Notes: generated by a model from the sequence alone, not told the origin. A DNA stretch of 64,000 bases from Chitinophagaceae bacterium (GCA_016721085.1 JADKJI010000012.1:124001-188000); one strand, 5' to 3'. Shown: positions 52,275-61,417, counted from the first letter of the stretch. Translations and numbers: made by a program.

Positions 52275-53538
52275 CAAGTTTATTCTTCTATTTCTGGGCG
52301 TATTTGCTGCTTCGCAATTGGAAGCTCAGTCGCCCGTATCGCTAACTCTTGATGCTGCTTGTGATAGTGCTGCTGTGCATTATCCCATCACACGACAAAG
52401 AGGTTTAATTGCCCAAACAGCTGGGTTGTCCGTTGAAAACCTTGGTAAAGCGTATTTACCCCAGATCACGGTTAGTGGACAAGCAACCTACCAATCGGAT
52501 GTTACACAATTGAAAATCCCCCTTCCAGGTTTTACAGTTGACCCACTTAGTAAGGATCAGTACAAATTGGTTACAGAAGTTAGTCAATTGATATACGACG
52601 GAGGAGGAATAAAAAATCAAAAGGAATTACAAGGATTGAATGCCACCATCGAAGTTGAAAAAGTGGAAGTGGAATTATATAAGCTCAGAGAAAGAGTGAC
52701 CCAGGTTTTCCTAGGTATTCTTTTCCTCGATGAGCAATTAAAGCAAGTTGAATTGGTAGAAGCAGATATCAACAATGGAATCCAAAAAACAGAGGCACAG
52801 GTAAAAAATGGTGTGGCTTTCCGATCAAACCTGAATCTTTTAAAAGCAGAACTTCTTAAAGCAAAACAAAGACGCATCGAATTAACGGCCAGCAGAAAGG
52901 GGTGGTTAGGCGTATTAGGATTATTCCTCGGAACAACATTGCCTGAATCCATTGAATTAATAACACCGAATAGTCCGGCAATAGCTAATACAACTATCGA
53001 CAGACCTGAACTCAGGCAACTGTCCGCACAGCAAAAAGCAGTAGGTCTACAGGCAAAACTCATTGATTCACGCAATCTTCCCAAAGCAAGTCTTTTTGTT
53101 CAGGGTGGATATGGCCGTCCCGGTTTGAATTTCCTCGATAATAATTTCCGTTTCTTTTATATGGGTGGTGTTCGGCTTAACTGGTCCATCGGTGGCATGT
53201 ACACGCAGAAAAGAGATAAGCAATTGTTGAATATCACCGGTAATTCAATTGACCTCCAAAAGGAAGCCTTCCTTTTAAATACACAAACACAGCTACGTCA
53301 GCAGCAGTCAGAAATAGATAAGCAGCAGGAATTACTTGAGACTGATAATGAAATTATCGGACTGAGGGAATCGGTAGTAGCCGCAGTAAAAGCGCAATTA
53401 GATAATGGAGTGATAACGGCGAGTGATTATTTGAGAGAAGTGAATGCGGCAGACCAGGCAAGGCAAACAAAAACAACACATAAAGTTCAGTTACTCCAGG
53501 CACAAATCAATTATCAACTTCTTACTGGAAAAAAATAA
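52267..53538 (+). CDS. TolC-family outer-membrane efflux protein
   Basis: The 423-residue protein has a signal peptide (about 1-20, ending LEAQ) and the internal repeat of TolC-type channels: long helical segments with coiled-coil character (about 130-220 and 330-420) and beta-strand regions (LPQITVSGQATYQSD and LPKASLFVQGGYGRPG). It is the exit duct of the efflux operon. The gene starts inside a TetR-type palindrome and is followed 3 nt later by the membrane-fusion protein gene. Confidence 0.9.
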   Translation: MVNKFILLFLGVFAASQLEAQSPVSLTLDAACDSAAVHYPITRQRGLIAQTAGLSVENLGKAYLPQITVSGQATYQSDVTQLKIPLPGFTVDPLSKDQYKLVTEVSQLIYDGGGIKNQKELQGLNATIEVEKVEVELYKLRERVTQVFLGILFLDEQLKQVELVEADINNGIQKTEAQVKNGVAFRSNLNLLKAELLKAKQRRIELTASRKGWLGVLGLFLGTTLPESIELITPNSPAIANTTIDRPELRQLSAQQKAVGLQAKLIDSRNLPKASLFVQGGYGRPGLNFLDNNFRFFYMGGVRLNWSIGGMYTQKRDKQLLNITGNSIDLQKEAFLLNTQTQLRQQQSEIDKQQELLETDNEIIGLRESVVAAVKAQLDNGVITASDYLREVNAADQARQTKTTHKVQLLQAQINYQLLTGKK

Positions 53539-53541
53539 AAT

Positions 53542-54483
53542 ATGAAAGCAAGACATTTTCTATTACTGGCATTTTTCCCAACACTCTTTATTGCATGTGC
53601 CGGTAAAGATACCGGAGCAGATGCTACTGGTACATTTGAGGCAGACGAAGTAATTGTATCTTCTGAAATTCCTGGAAAGCTGCTATCATTTAATATAGAA
53701 GAAGGAGCAGTTTTAGCAAAAGATAGTGTTGTGGGCAAAGTAGATGCTCTAAACATATCACTGCAAAAAGAACAGATAGATGCATCAATTACTGCTCTTA
53801 ATGATAAGACTGCTGATGTTAAACCGCAAATACGTTTGTTGGAACAACAGATTGCAGTACAGCAATCACAAATGGATAATTTATTGCAGGAAAAAAATCG
53901 CGTAACGGCACTGGTGAAAGCAGATGCTGCCACTACCAAGCAATTAGACGATATCAATTATCAGATCACCGTTCTAGGCAACCAAATGAAAGTGACTCGT
54001 CAGCAAATTGTAGTGCAGCTTAATGCAGTGGCAACTCAAAACCGAGGAATACTAAGTGAGGCAAAGCCATTATCGAAACGGGCAGAACAATTGAATGACC
54101 AATTACAAAGATCACGGATAGTAAATCCTATCAATGGTACGGTACTTACCAAATATGCCCAGGAAGGAGAAGTGACCGCAGCAGGAAAAGCATTATATAA
54201 AATTGCAGATCTCAGTACTATAACCTTACGTGCTTATCTCACAGCTGTTCAATTACCACAAGTGAAACTCGGACAGAAAGTAAAAGTTCGTGTTGATGAT
54301 GGCGCCAAAAAATACAAGGACTATGAAGGCGTAATATCATGGGTGTCTGACAAAGCCGAATTCACTCCAAAGACCATTCAAACAAAAGAAGAGCGTGCAA
54401 ACCTGGTATACGCAATTAAAGTGAAAGTGAAGAATGATGGGTATTTGAAGATTGGGATGTATGGGGAAGTAGTATTGAAGTAG
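53542..54483 (+). CDS. HlyD-family membrane fusion lipoprotein of an ABC efflux pump
   Basis: The 313-residue periplasmic adaptor has a lipoprotein signal (LLAFFPTLFIACAGK), a lipoyl/barrel-sandwich half motif (GTFEADEVIVSSEIPGKLLSFNIEEGAVLAKDSVVGKVD), a central coiled coil (about 80-180), the second lipoyl half (RIVNPINGTVLTKYAQEGEVTAAGKALYKIADLSTITLRAYL) and a beta-barrel domain. It resembles the YbhG/YhiI adaptors. The stop codon lies at the edge of an AAGTCCGAAAG repeat array. Confidence 0.9.
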   Translation: MKARHFLLLAFFPTLFIACAGKDTGADATGTFEADEVIVSSEIPGKLLSFNIEEGAVLAKDSVVGKVDALNISLQKEQIDASITALNDKTADVKPQIRLLEQQIAVQQSQMDNLLQEKNRVTALVKADAATTKQLDDINYQITVLGNQMKVTRQQIVVQLNAVATQNRGILSEAKPLSKRAEQLNDQLQRSRIVNPINGTVLTKYAQEGEVTAAGKALYKIADLSTITLRAYLTAVQLPQVKLGQKVKVRVDDGAKKYKDYEGVISWVSDKAEFTPKTIQTKEERANLVYAIKVKVKNDGYLKIGMYGEVVLK

Positions 54484-54960
54484 CAAAGTCCGAAAGAATA
54501 GTCCGGAAGTCCGTAGAGTTTGCATGTATTTAGCGTTTGATATTTAAGTCCGCAGCGTTTGAAAGTAGGAGCCCCTGAATCTTTAGTCCGGAAGAAAATA
54601 CAGAATACAAGTAGGGGAGAAGAATTATAGTACGAAAGGGTTTGATATTTAAGTCCTGGGTTTGAAATTTGGAGCCCCTGAATTTTTAGTCCGGAAGAAA
54701 ATGCAAAATACAAGTAGGGGAGAAAAGTGAAAGAAGGGTAGTAAAGGAAAGGATAAGGAGATGAATGAAATGAGGGTAGTAATTATCTAGTGTATCCCCA
54801 ACCCCGAAGGGGTTGAATCCTCGTATCCCCGGGTGATAACCCGGGCAAGGAAGGAAAGTAGAAGTCAGGAGAAGGAGTTAAATCAGATTAAATTAACGCA
54901 TCCCCAACCCCGAAGGGGTTGAATAATAATGACCCCGGGTGAAACCCGGGGAGGCAAAAA
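54484..54960. repeat. Repeat array splitting the efflux operon
   Basis: This nearly 500-bp gap contains AGTCCGGAAG units (54486-54515), two similar blocks with TTTGATATTTAAGTCC and GGAGCCCCTGAAT followed by TTAGTCCGGAAGAAAAT (54535-54605 and 54640-54710), AAGTAGGGGAGAA units (54612 and 54713), and two hairpin units CCCCAACCCCGAAGGGGTTGAAT followed by CCCGGGTGA-AACCCGGG (54796-54846 and 54900-54952). No ORF or promoter was recognised, and transcription of the ABC genes must cross it or start within it. Confidence 0.8.
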
Positions 54961-54980
54961 GACCGGAGAAGAAAAACATC

Positions 54981-55808
54981 ATGTCAGCAGTAAGCATATC
55001 ACATATCTACAAAACCTACGGTAAGAAAAAAGAAGTTACCGCTCTTACAGACATTTCATTTGAAGTGACTAAAGGAGAACTGTTTGGTATCATTGGTCCT
55101 GATGGAGCGGGAAAGACAAGTTTATTCAGGATACTTACCACCTTATTGCTCGCCGACAAAGGTGAAGCCACAGTTGATGGGTTTGATGTAGTGAAAGATT
55201 TTAAATCAATACGAAAGAGAGTGGGGTATATGCCCGGGAAATTCTCTTTATATCCTGATCTTACTGTTGAAGAGAATCTGAATTTCTTCGCCACTATCTT
55301 CAATACATCGATAAAAGAGAAGCTGGCATTGAGCTGCGCACTTATTCATAAGCCTTCTGTATTATTTCTGGATGAACCTACTACTGGTGTTGATGCTGTT
55401 TCGAGAAAAGAGTTTTGGGGGATGCTTAAATCATTGAAGGAACAAGGTATAACGATACTCGTTTCTACTCCTTATATGGATGAAGCTTCTATGTGCGACA
55501 GGGTTGCCCTTTTGCAGAAAGGTTCAATTATGGCTATTGACACACCGAAAGCAATTGTTGAAGCATTCGCTTACGACCTGTGGGCCGTAAAAGCTCCAGC
55601 TATGTTGCCATTATTACGACAGCTGCATCAATTTGATAAAATTATCAGGGCATATCCCTCTGGAGTTTATCATCACGTAGTAGTCCCTAAAGGGTTTTCG
55701 GAAGAAATACTTAAAGAATTTTTGGTAGCAAGCAAAATTGAAGGGTGGGAATTACATAAGCAAGAACCCAATATTGAAGATTGTTTCATGTCGCTCATGA
55801 CTGAATGA
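54981..55808 (+). CDS. ABC transporter ATP-binding protein lacking the signature motif
   Basis: The ATG at 54981 gives 275 residues. Walker A (GIIGPDGAGKTS), Q-loop region, Walker B (SVLFLDEPTTGVD), D-loop and a degenerate switch (STPYMDEA) are present. The segment between LNFFATIFNTSIKE and KLALSCALIHKPSV should contain about 35-40 residues with the LSGGMKQ signature, but it is absent in frame. Without the C-loop the subunit should not support normal ATP hydrolysis at its partner site. It pairs with the next gene as the two ATPases of a YbhF/YhiH-type efflux pump. Confidence 0.88.
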   Translation: MSAVSISHIYKTYGKKKEVTALTDISFEVTKGELFGIIGPDGAGKTSLFRILTTLLLADKGEATVDGFDVVKDFKSIRKRVGYMPGKFSLYPDLTVEENLNFFATIFNTSIKEKLALSCALIHKPSVLFLDEPTTGVDAVSRKEFWGMLKSLKEQGITILVSTPYMDEASMCDRVALLQKGSIMAIDTPKAIVEAFAYDLWAVKAPAMLPLLRQLHQFDKIIRAYPSGVYHHVVVPKGFSEEILKEFLVASKIEGWELHKQEPNIEDCFMSLMTE

Positions 55809-55842
55809 TTTATAACCGGATTGAAAATAGATTGATTTGAAG

Positions 55843-56586
55843 ATGACAAAAGGAACCGTAATACAAGCAGAAGGACTCACCAAGCAGTTTGGAGACTTTA
55901 TTGCTGTAGACCATATCTCTTTTGAAGTTAAGAAAGGGGAGATATTCGGATTCCTGGGAGCTAACGGTGCCGGTAAAACGACCGCCATGCGTATGCTCTG
56001 TGGATTGTCGATGCCTACATCAGGGAAAGCCACAGTAGCCGGCTTCGATGTTTATAAGGAAAATGAAGCCATAAAGAGAAGTATTGGCTATATGAGCCAG
56101 AAATTCTCTTTGTACGAAGACTTAACAGTAAAAGAGAATATGCGATTTTATGGTGGTATTTATGGTAAGTCGGATGCCTTCATAAAGCAAAAGACAGCCT
56201 TCATCCTGGAGCATCTTAAGTTGGAAAAGGAAGCTAACCTTTTGGTGAAATCATTGCCATTAGGTTGGAAACAGAAGTTGGCGTTTTCGGTAGCCGTATT
56301 CCATGAACCTGAAATCGTTTTCCTTGACGAGCCTACAGGTGGAGTTGATCCTGTTACCAGAAGAGAATTCTGGTCCATGATCTATGAAGCAGCCGATCAG
56401 GGCACCACTGTATTTGTAACCACCCATTACATGGATGAAGCTGAATATTGCAATCGGGTAAGTATAATGGTTGATGGCCGCATCGAAGCCCTTGATACTA
56501 CTATCGCTCTAAAAAAGAAATATGAAGCAGATAGTATGGATGAGGTGTTTTTGAAGTTGGCGAGGGGGGCGAAACGCGGAGAATGA
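55843..56586 (+). CDS. ABC transporter ATP-binding protein
   Basis: From the ATG at 55843 the product is 247 residues. Walker A is GFLGANGAGKTT, the C-loop is the degenerate LPLGWKQ form usual in the second ATPase of YbhF-like pumps, Walker B is IVFLDEPTGGVD, and the switch His is in VTTHYMDEAEY. It probably heterodimerises with the upstream ATPase. It starts 34 nt after it. Confidence 0.9.
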   Translation: MTKGTVIQAEGLTKQFGDFIAVDHISFEVKKGEIFGFLGANGAGKTTAMRMLCGLSMPTSGKATVAGFDVYKENEAIKRSIGYMSQKFSLYEDLTVKENMRFYGGIYGKSDAFIKQKTAFILEHLKLEKEANLLVKSLPLGWKQKLAFSVAVFHEPEIVFLDEPTGGVDPVTRREFWSMIYEAADQGTTVFVTTHYMDEAEYCNRVSIMVDGRIEALDTTIALKKKYEADSMDEVFLKLARGAKRGE

Positions 56587-56799
56587 ATTGCTAATTTGAA
56601 AATTTGATGATTTGAAAATTTGAAAATGCTTTTTACCGGCAAGTTTATTAATAAATAATAATGGACTGTTAAAGGCCTTTTGATTTTAAATTTTGTGATT
56701 TATGAATGTTTTAATTATTGTATTTGGAAAACTAGATAGGGTTTGAGTAGTTGGATTTTCAAATTTTCAAATTCCCAAATTTTCAAATTTCTTCCCCTC
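56587..56799. repeat. TTTGAAAATTTGA inverted pair between the ATPase and permease genes
   Basis: AATTTGAAAATTTGATGATTTGAAAATTTG (about 56594-56624) on the left is opposed by the inverted form ATTTTCAAATTTTCAAATTCCC (about 56755-56790) on the right. The 130 bp between are AT-rich and non-coding. The right copy runs into the permease start at 56800, where the in-frame upstream codons (IFKFSNSQIFKF) are simply repeat sequence. Confidence 0.7.
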
Positions 56800-57906
56800 A
56801 TGCGCCAATTCACCTCCTTCATAAAAAAAGAATTCTACCACATCTTCCGCGACAGAAGAACCCTGTTTATTTTATTAGGGATGCCTGTGATACAGATTGT
56901 GATATTCGGGTTTGCATTGACCAATGAAGTAAAGAATGCGAAGATTGCAGTATTGGATCAATCGAAGGATGTAGCTTCAATAGCGTTGTTGGATGAATTC
57001 AATGCCAGCCGATATTTTGATATTGAAAGGAACCTCACCTCTTATAATGAGATTGAGCCCGCTTTTAAGGCTGGTAAGTTAAAGATGATAATAGTGATTC
57101 CATCTTCTTTTGGGGAAGAGTTGAAGCACCTTAATAAGGCACAGGTGCAATTGATAGCGGATGCCTCTGATCCGAATGTAGCGAATACCCTTACTAACTA
57201 TGCCAGTGCTATCATCATGGATTACCAGGCAAGGATAACACAAGAGAGAAAACTTCCTTATACAATCAAAGCAGAATTTCGGATGCTCTATAATCCGCAG
57301 ATGAAAGGAGCTTATAATTTCGTGCCGGGGGTTATGGCAATGGTGCTATTGCTGGTTTGTACTATGATGACAGCAATAACTATCGTTAAAGAAAAGGAGA
57401 TGGGTACAATGGAAATTATGCTGGTGTCTCCCGTACGCCCAATCTTAGTAGTTGTAGCCAAGGCTGTTCCTTATCTGGTGCTTTCAATTGTTAATATAAT
57501 CAGCATTCTTTTATTAAGTGTTTACGTATTGGAAGTGCCGATAAATGGAAGTATTCCGTTGCTGATGGGAGTGAGCATACTATTCATCCTGGTTTCGTTG
57601 GCATTAGGATTGCTTATTTCTGCTGCCACAGATACCCAACAAACGGCTATGTTCATTTCACTGATAGCATTATTCCTACCGACTGTAATGTTGAGCGGAT
57701 TCATGTTTCCTGTTGAGAATATGCCTTTTCCATTAAGGACAGTATCAAATATAGTTCCGGCTAAGTGGTATTATTTTATAGTGAAATCAGTAATGATAAA
57801 GGGGTTGGGTTTCTCTTCTATAATAAAGGAAGTCGCAATATTGACTGGAATGTTAGTTTTCTTCCTTTTAATGGCTGTAAAGAAATTTAAAATCAGACTG
57901 GCATGA
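56800..57906 (+). CDS. ABC-2 type efflux permease
   Basis: The ATG at 56800 (MRQFTSFIKKEFYHIFRD) gives 368 residues; the frame extends upstream only through repeat sequence. The protein has an N-terminal anchor helix, a large extracytoplasmic domain (about 45-170) and five C-terminal membrane segments. The family segment TIVKEKEMGTMEIMLVSPVRP precedes the core helices. It corresponds to YbhS/YhhJ-type permeases and overlaps the second permease by ATGA. Confidence 0.9.
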   Translation: MRQFTSFIKKEFYHIFRDRRTLFILLGMPVIQIVIFGFALTNEVKNAKIAVLDQSKDVASIALLDEFNASRYFDIERNLTSYNEIEPAFKAGKLKMIIVIPSSFGEELKHLNKAQVQLIADASDPNVANTLTNYASAIIMDYQARITQERKLPYTIKAEFRMLYNPQMKGAYNFVPGVMAMVLLLVCTMMTAITIVKEKEMGTMEIMLVSPVRPILVVVAKAVPYLVLSIVNIISILLLSVYVLEVPINGSIPLLMGVSILFILVSLALGLLISAATDTQQTAMFISLIALFLPTVMLSGFMFPVENMPFPLRTVSNIVPAKWYYFIVKSVMIKGLGFSSIIKEVAILTGMLVFFLLMAVKKFKIRLA

Positions 57907-59021
57907 GGACATTGAAATTTTTGTTGCAGAAAGAATTCCGGCAGATTTTCCGGGACCCCTCCATATTGCGGTTGATATTCGTGATGCCGATCATTCAGTT
58001 AATGGTATTGCCATGGGCCGCAGATTATGAGATCAAGAATATCAAGTTGGCTATTGTGGACCATGATCATTCCACTTATTCGCAGCAATTGATTTCAAAA
58101 ATAACTGCAGGTGGGTATTTCCAGCTGAGTGGGGATCCTGTTTCGTATGATGCGGCATTGAAATTAGTGGAGAGGGAAGAGGCTGATCTGGTATTGGAAA
58201 TCCCATCTCATTTCGAAAAGGATCTGGTAAAGGAAGATGAGATAACTGTGTTTATGGCACTCAATGCTATCAATGGAGTGAAAGCGAATCTTGGTGGTGC
58301 GTATCTAAGAACCATATTACAGGATTTCAACCGGGAGGTTCGACTGAAATGGGTACAGTTTCCAAGATTCAATCCAGATACCCAGGTAGAAGTGGTGAGT
58401 TCCAATTGGTACAATCCACTGATGAACTATAAATACTTCATGGTGCCGGGCATCTTGGTATTATTACTGACTATGATTGGAGCAAATCTTACTGCCATCA
58501 ATATAGTACGGGAAAAAGAGATAGGTACTATTGAACAGATCAATGTAACGCCCATTCGAAAAGCCCATTTCATACTGGGCAAGCTTATACCATTCTGGGT
58601 GTTGGGGATGCTGGTATTAACACTTGGATTTATCATAGCAAGATTGGCATACGGAATAATACCGGTTGGCAGTTTCCTTACTATCTATGCATTTGCTGCT
58701 ATTTATTTATTAGCTGTATTAGGACTTGGATTATTAATCTCAACCTATTCTTCCACGCAGCAGCAGGCGATGCTGGTATCATTTTTCCTGATGATGATCT
58801 TCATCCTTCTCGGTGGTCTGTATACCTCAATCGAAAGTATGCCCCTCTGGGCCCAATACATAACCAAGCTTAACCCTGTATCTTACTTCATAGATGTGAT
58901 GCGGATGGTAGTCTTGAAGGGTAGTGGGATAGGAGATATCAAACGCCAGTTGCTGGTGATAACTGGGTTTGCACTACTTTTCAACGGCTGGGCGGTATGG
59001 TCTTATAGAAAAAGGTCCTAA
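57903..59021 (+). CDS. ABC-2 type efflux permease
   Basis: The 372-residue protein shares the topology of its neighbour: MRTLKFLLQKEFRQIFRDP, an extracytoplasmic domain, and NIVREKEIGTIEQINVTPIRK before a bundle of membrane helices. It corresponds to YbhR-type permeases. The two permeases would form the channel of a multidrug or bile/organic-anion efflux pump; the substrate cannot be predicted from sequence. Confidence 0.9.
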   Translation: MRTLKFLLQKEFRQIFRDPSILRLIFVMPIIQLMVLPWAADYEIKNIKLAIVDHDHSTYSQQLISKITAGGYFQLSGDPVSYDAALKLVEREEADLVLEIPSHFEKDLVKEDEITVFMALNAINGVKANLGGAYLRTILQDFNREVRLKWVQFPRFNPDTQVEVVSSNWYNPLMNYKYFMVPGILVLLLTMIGANLTAINIVREKEIGTIEQINVTPIRKAHFILGKLIPFWVLGMLVLTLGFIIARLAYGIIPVGSFLTIYAFAAIYLLAVLGLGLLISTYSSTQQQAMLVSFFLMMIFILLGGLYTSIESMPLWAQYITKLNPVSYFIDVMRMVVLKGSGIGDIKRQLLVITGFALLFNGWAVWSYRKRS

Positions 59022-59029
59022 AGGCTAAC

Positions 59030-59830
59030 AGGGATTTCTAACTGGGATTTGGGGGATTATTCTGGGATTAGCTGGGATTTTTTTCCTTATAAGAATCAAG
59101 GATTATACATGGATTGGGACTGGGATTAATGGGATTAAATCGCGGATTAGCTGGGTAGAAATTAGGCTTGATTATTTTAGGTGGAATTATCAAGGGATTA
59201 AATTCGAGGATTTTGTTTGGGGGTAGTTTGTATTTTTCTGATTTATAGATTGTCTTAGAAAATAAAAGGCTTAATGTTCATTGAGTTTCTTGTTTGTTAG
59301 GCGATGGAACTTAAGACTTGATTCTCCGAAGTTGATCAATAGGGCACATTCAACTTTACATATTTCCAGATAGTTGAATGCTTGTGCAAAATGCATAGCT
59401 TCTAATTCTGAATAAGCTTTTATTTCAACCGGAATTATTCCTTCTATCCAAAAATCAATATTTCTTGAACCCACTTTTGTATCATAATAATAAATGGGTA
59501 TTTCATATTCTCTCATATAACTAATTCCTGCTTTGTCCAATTCAATAGCTAATGCTCGTTGATATATTACCTCCTGATACCCATTCTTAAAGTACTGATG
59601 CACCTTCATGGCACACCCTATTATCTTTCCTGTAAGCTCTCTATGAATCATATACCTTACTCCAGACTTTTAAAAATCTTACCAATTAATCATAATAAAT
59701 TTTCCCAGCCAATCCCAGACAAATCCCTTCAATCTCAGCCCTTATGTTTTTATGATTTTTAATAATCAAATCAAAAATCCCAGCTAATCCCAGAAGAATC
59801 CCCTTAATACCAGACCTAACACAATCAAAT
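59030..59830. mobile_element. Inverted-repeat-bracketed element carrying a GxxExxY ORF
   Basis: A perfect 22-bp inverted repeat brackets one ORF: 59061-59082 (containing GGGATTAGCTGGGATT) against 59773-59794 (containing AATCCCAGCTAATCCC). Further GGGATT-rich units flank the left arm (59030-59170) and AATCCCAG units the right arm (59700-59815), all inverted relative to each other. This family also occurs without an ORF at 8588, 16170, 22156 and 24967. Mobility is inferred. Confidence 0.55.
59271..59651 (-). CDS. GxxExxY protein (PD-(D/E)XK nuclease-like)
   Basis: The 126-residue protein has the motif that names the family, Gly24-Tyr-Gln-Glu27-Val-Ile-Tyr30 (TIGR04256/PDDEXK_3). The nuclease-like core is visible as Asp66 (RNIDFWI) and Glu76-Ile-Lys78 (PVEIKA). 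The family is widespread as solo genes in Bacteroidota and other phyla and has no known role. Here the ORF lies between perfect inverted arms of the AATCCCAGCTAATCCC repeat. Confidence 0.9.
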   Translation of the reverse strand: MIHRELTGKIIGCAMKVHQYFKNGYQEVIYQRALAIELDKAGISYMREYEIPIYYYDTKVGSRNIDFWIEGIIPVEIKAYSELEAMHFAQAFNYLEICKVECALLINFGESSLKFHRLTNKKLNEH

Positions 59831-59946
59831 TTCAGACTATTATTACAGCAAACCTCCCCGCCACAACCCCAGAATAAATATTGGAGTTGTATCGAGGTTT
59901 TATCCAAGTTATTTTCCGTAAATTCCAGTATTAAAACGATTGCCAT

Positions 59947-60342
59947 ATGATCAAGTTCTCAGAAATCAAGCCAGGCGATATTGTAATGGCTGAGTATGAA
60001 GGCCAGCAATGGCAGGGTACCGTAAAAGACCTGAACAAGGAAGACAAAGAAGTTTGTGTGGAGACGGAGGTGCAGGAATTCTGGTTTACCCCCGAACACC
60101 TGTTCGCCATCCCCCTCGATGAGTCCCAATTGGTAAAACTTGGTTTTCACAAACAGGAAAACCCCGATGGAACGGTAAAATATATGAAAGACTCGTTCCG
60201 GATCCTTTTGCCGCATGGGGGTGATTTTTCGAACATGGAAATCTGGTGGAGGGAAGATAAACGCCACATTAACCAGCACCTGAACGTCCATAATCTCCAG
60301 AATCACTACTACGATATGACCAAAGTAGAGCTCAATCCCTAG
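59947..60342 (+). CDS. Conserved hypothetical protein upstream of infA
   Basis: The 131-residue soluble protein begins MIKFSEIKPGDIVMAEYEGQQWQGTVKDLN, an SH3/KOW-like beta pattern. A polar region rich in His, Asn and Trp follows (FSNMEIWWREDKRHINQHLNVHNLQNHYYDM). I recognise no named family. The start at 59947 follows the GxxExxY element by about 120 nt, and the gene is upstream of, but not obviously co-transcribed with, infA, which has its own promoter box. Confidence 0.65.
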   Translation: MIKFSEIKPGDIVMAEYEGQQWQGTVKDLNKEDKEVCVETEVQEFWFTPEHLFAIPLDESQLVKLGFHKQENPDGTVKYMKDSFRILLPHGGDFSNMEIWWREDKRHINQHLNVHNLQNHYYDMTKVELNP

Positions 60343-60445
60343 TTGATTCTCCGATATTTAGCCCATTTTCGGGCATTTTGACAGCCATTTTCCACAATTG
60401 CGGGAAAAATATCCCCATTTTTTTCTTATTTCTGGCTGATAATCC

Positions 60446-60453
60446 TATCTTTG
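60446..60453 (+). promoter_or_regulatory. -7 box of the infA ribosomal operon
   Basis: TATCTTTG matches the consensus exactly and ends 16 nt before the infA ATG. The -33 region is T-rich but lacks a TTTG. It shows that the infA-rpoA cluster starts a transcription unit here rather than reading from a spc operon. Confidence 0.65.
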
Positions 60454-60469
60454 CGCTCCTTAAAAAATT

Positions 60470-60688
60470 ATGGGCAAACAACCGCTTATCAAACAAGATG
60501 GTACTATTGTAGAGGCTTTATCGAACGCAATGTTCAAGGTAAAACTCGAAAATGGCCACGAAATTCTGGCCACTATCTCTGGTAAAATGCGGATGAACTA
60601 CATCAGGATTCTGCCGGGAGATAAAGTGGGAGTAGAAATGAGTCCTTATGATTTAACAAGGGGAAGGATCATATTCAGGTACAAGTAG
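60470..60688 (+). CDS. infA: Translation initiation factor IF-1
   Basis: The 72-residue OB-fold protein (KQPLIKQDGTIVEALSNAMFKVKLENGHEILATISGKMRMNYIRILPGDKV) has the standard length and sequence. IF-1 blocks the A site of the 30S subunit during initiation. The stop TAG is at the boundary of an AAGTAGTGAGTGG repeat. In many Bacteroidota infA follows secY and map; here neither is upstream. Confidence 0.95.
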   Translation: MGKQPLIKQDGTIVEALSNAMFKVKLENGHEILATISGKMRMNYIRILPGDKVGVEMSPYDLTRGRIIFRYK

Positions 60689-60795
60689 TGAGTGGTAAGT
60701 TATAAGTGGTGAGTTTTAAGTTGTAAGTAATAAAAGTTTTAATACCAGCAGAGAGGTTTAGGTAAAACTGACTATCGAAGCTCAAAGACTAAAAA

Positions 60796-60912
60796 ATGAA
60801 AGTAAGAGCATCCATTAAAAAACGTAGCGCTGATTGCAAAATCGTACGCCGTAAGGGTCGTCTTTATGTAATCAACAAGAAGAACCCACGCTTTAAGCAG
60901 CGCCAGGGTTAA
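60796..60912 (+). CDS. rpmJ: Ribosomal protein bL36
   Basis: The 38-codon ORF starts MKVRASIKKRSADCKIVRRK and ends NPRFKQRQG. Only the first Cys of the usual C-x2-C...C-x4-H zinc site is seen at SADC; the family's other Cys/His positions read KIVRRKGRLYV and KNPRFKQ. This is the zinc-free (C-minus) form of bL36. The gene lies between infA and rpsM as expected. Confidence 0.93.
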   Translation: MKVRASIKKRSADCKIVRRKGRLYVINKKNPRFKQRQG

Positions 60913-61012
60913 AATACAAGTCGGGAGTCTTGAGTCTGTAGTCAGTAGTCGGGACACTTAACTTTGAAATAACTTCCGGTCTTTCGGACTTTCCGACTTC
61001 CGGACTAATAAA
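60913..61012. repeat. AGTCGGGAGTC / CTTCCGGACT inverted repeat pair
   Basis: AAGTCGGGAGTCTTGAGTCTGTAG-like units (60918-60955) are opposed by CTTCCGGTCTTTCGGACTTTCCGACTTCCGGACT (60974-61007) in inverted orientation. The pair separates rpmJ from rpsM within an essential operon. No ORF is present. Confidence 0.7.
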
Positions 61013-61034
61013 AAAGAAAAAACAAACAAAGAAT

Positions 61035-61415
61035 ATGGCTCGTATTGCCGGTGTAGATTTACCAAAGAAAAAAAGGGGCGAAATTGGCCTTACCTATATC
61101 TTCGGAATAGGACAGGCTACTGCTCAGTACATCCTTGGAAAAGCAGGGATTGATTTCAGCAAGAAAGTGGATCAGTGGAATGACGATGAGCTGAACGCTA
61201 TCCGTACTATTATCACCAATGAGTTCAAAGTTGAAGGACAATTGCGTTCTGAAGTTCAAATGAGCATCAAACGTCTGTTGGATATCGCTTGCTACCGTGG
61301 TCTCCGTCACCGTAAAGGTCTTCCTGTTCGTGGTCAACGTACTAAAACAAATAGTCGTACCCGTAAAGGGAAGCGTAAGACAGTGGCTGGTAAGAAGAAA
61401 GTGGCTAAGAAATAA
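61035..61415 (+). CDS. rpsM: Ribosomal protein uS13
   Basis: The 126-residue protein is complete and typical (ARIAGVDLPKKKRGEIGLTYIFGIG, YRGLRHRKGLPVRGQRTKTNSRTRKGKRKTVAGKKK). It sits in the head of the 30S subunit and contacts the P-site tRNA. The gap to rpsK is unusually long for an alpha operon (226 nt) and contains repeats. Confidence 0.96.
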   Translation: MARIAGVDLPKKKRGEIGLTYIFGIGQATAQYILGKAGIDFSKKVDQWNDDELNAIRTIITNEFKVEGQLRSEVQMSIKRLLDIACYRGLRHRKGLPVRGQRTKTNSRTRKGKRKTVAGKKKVAKK

Positions 61416-61417
61416 TT

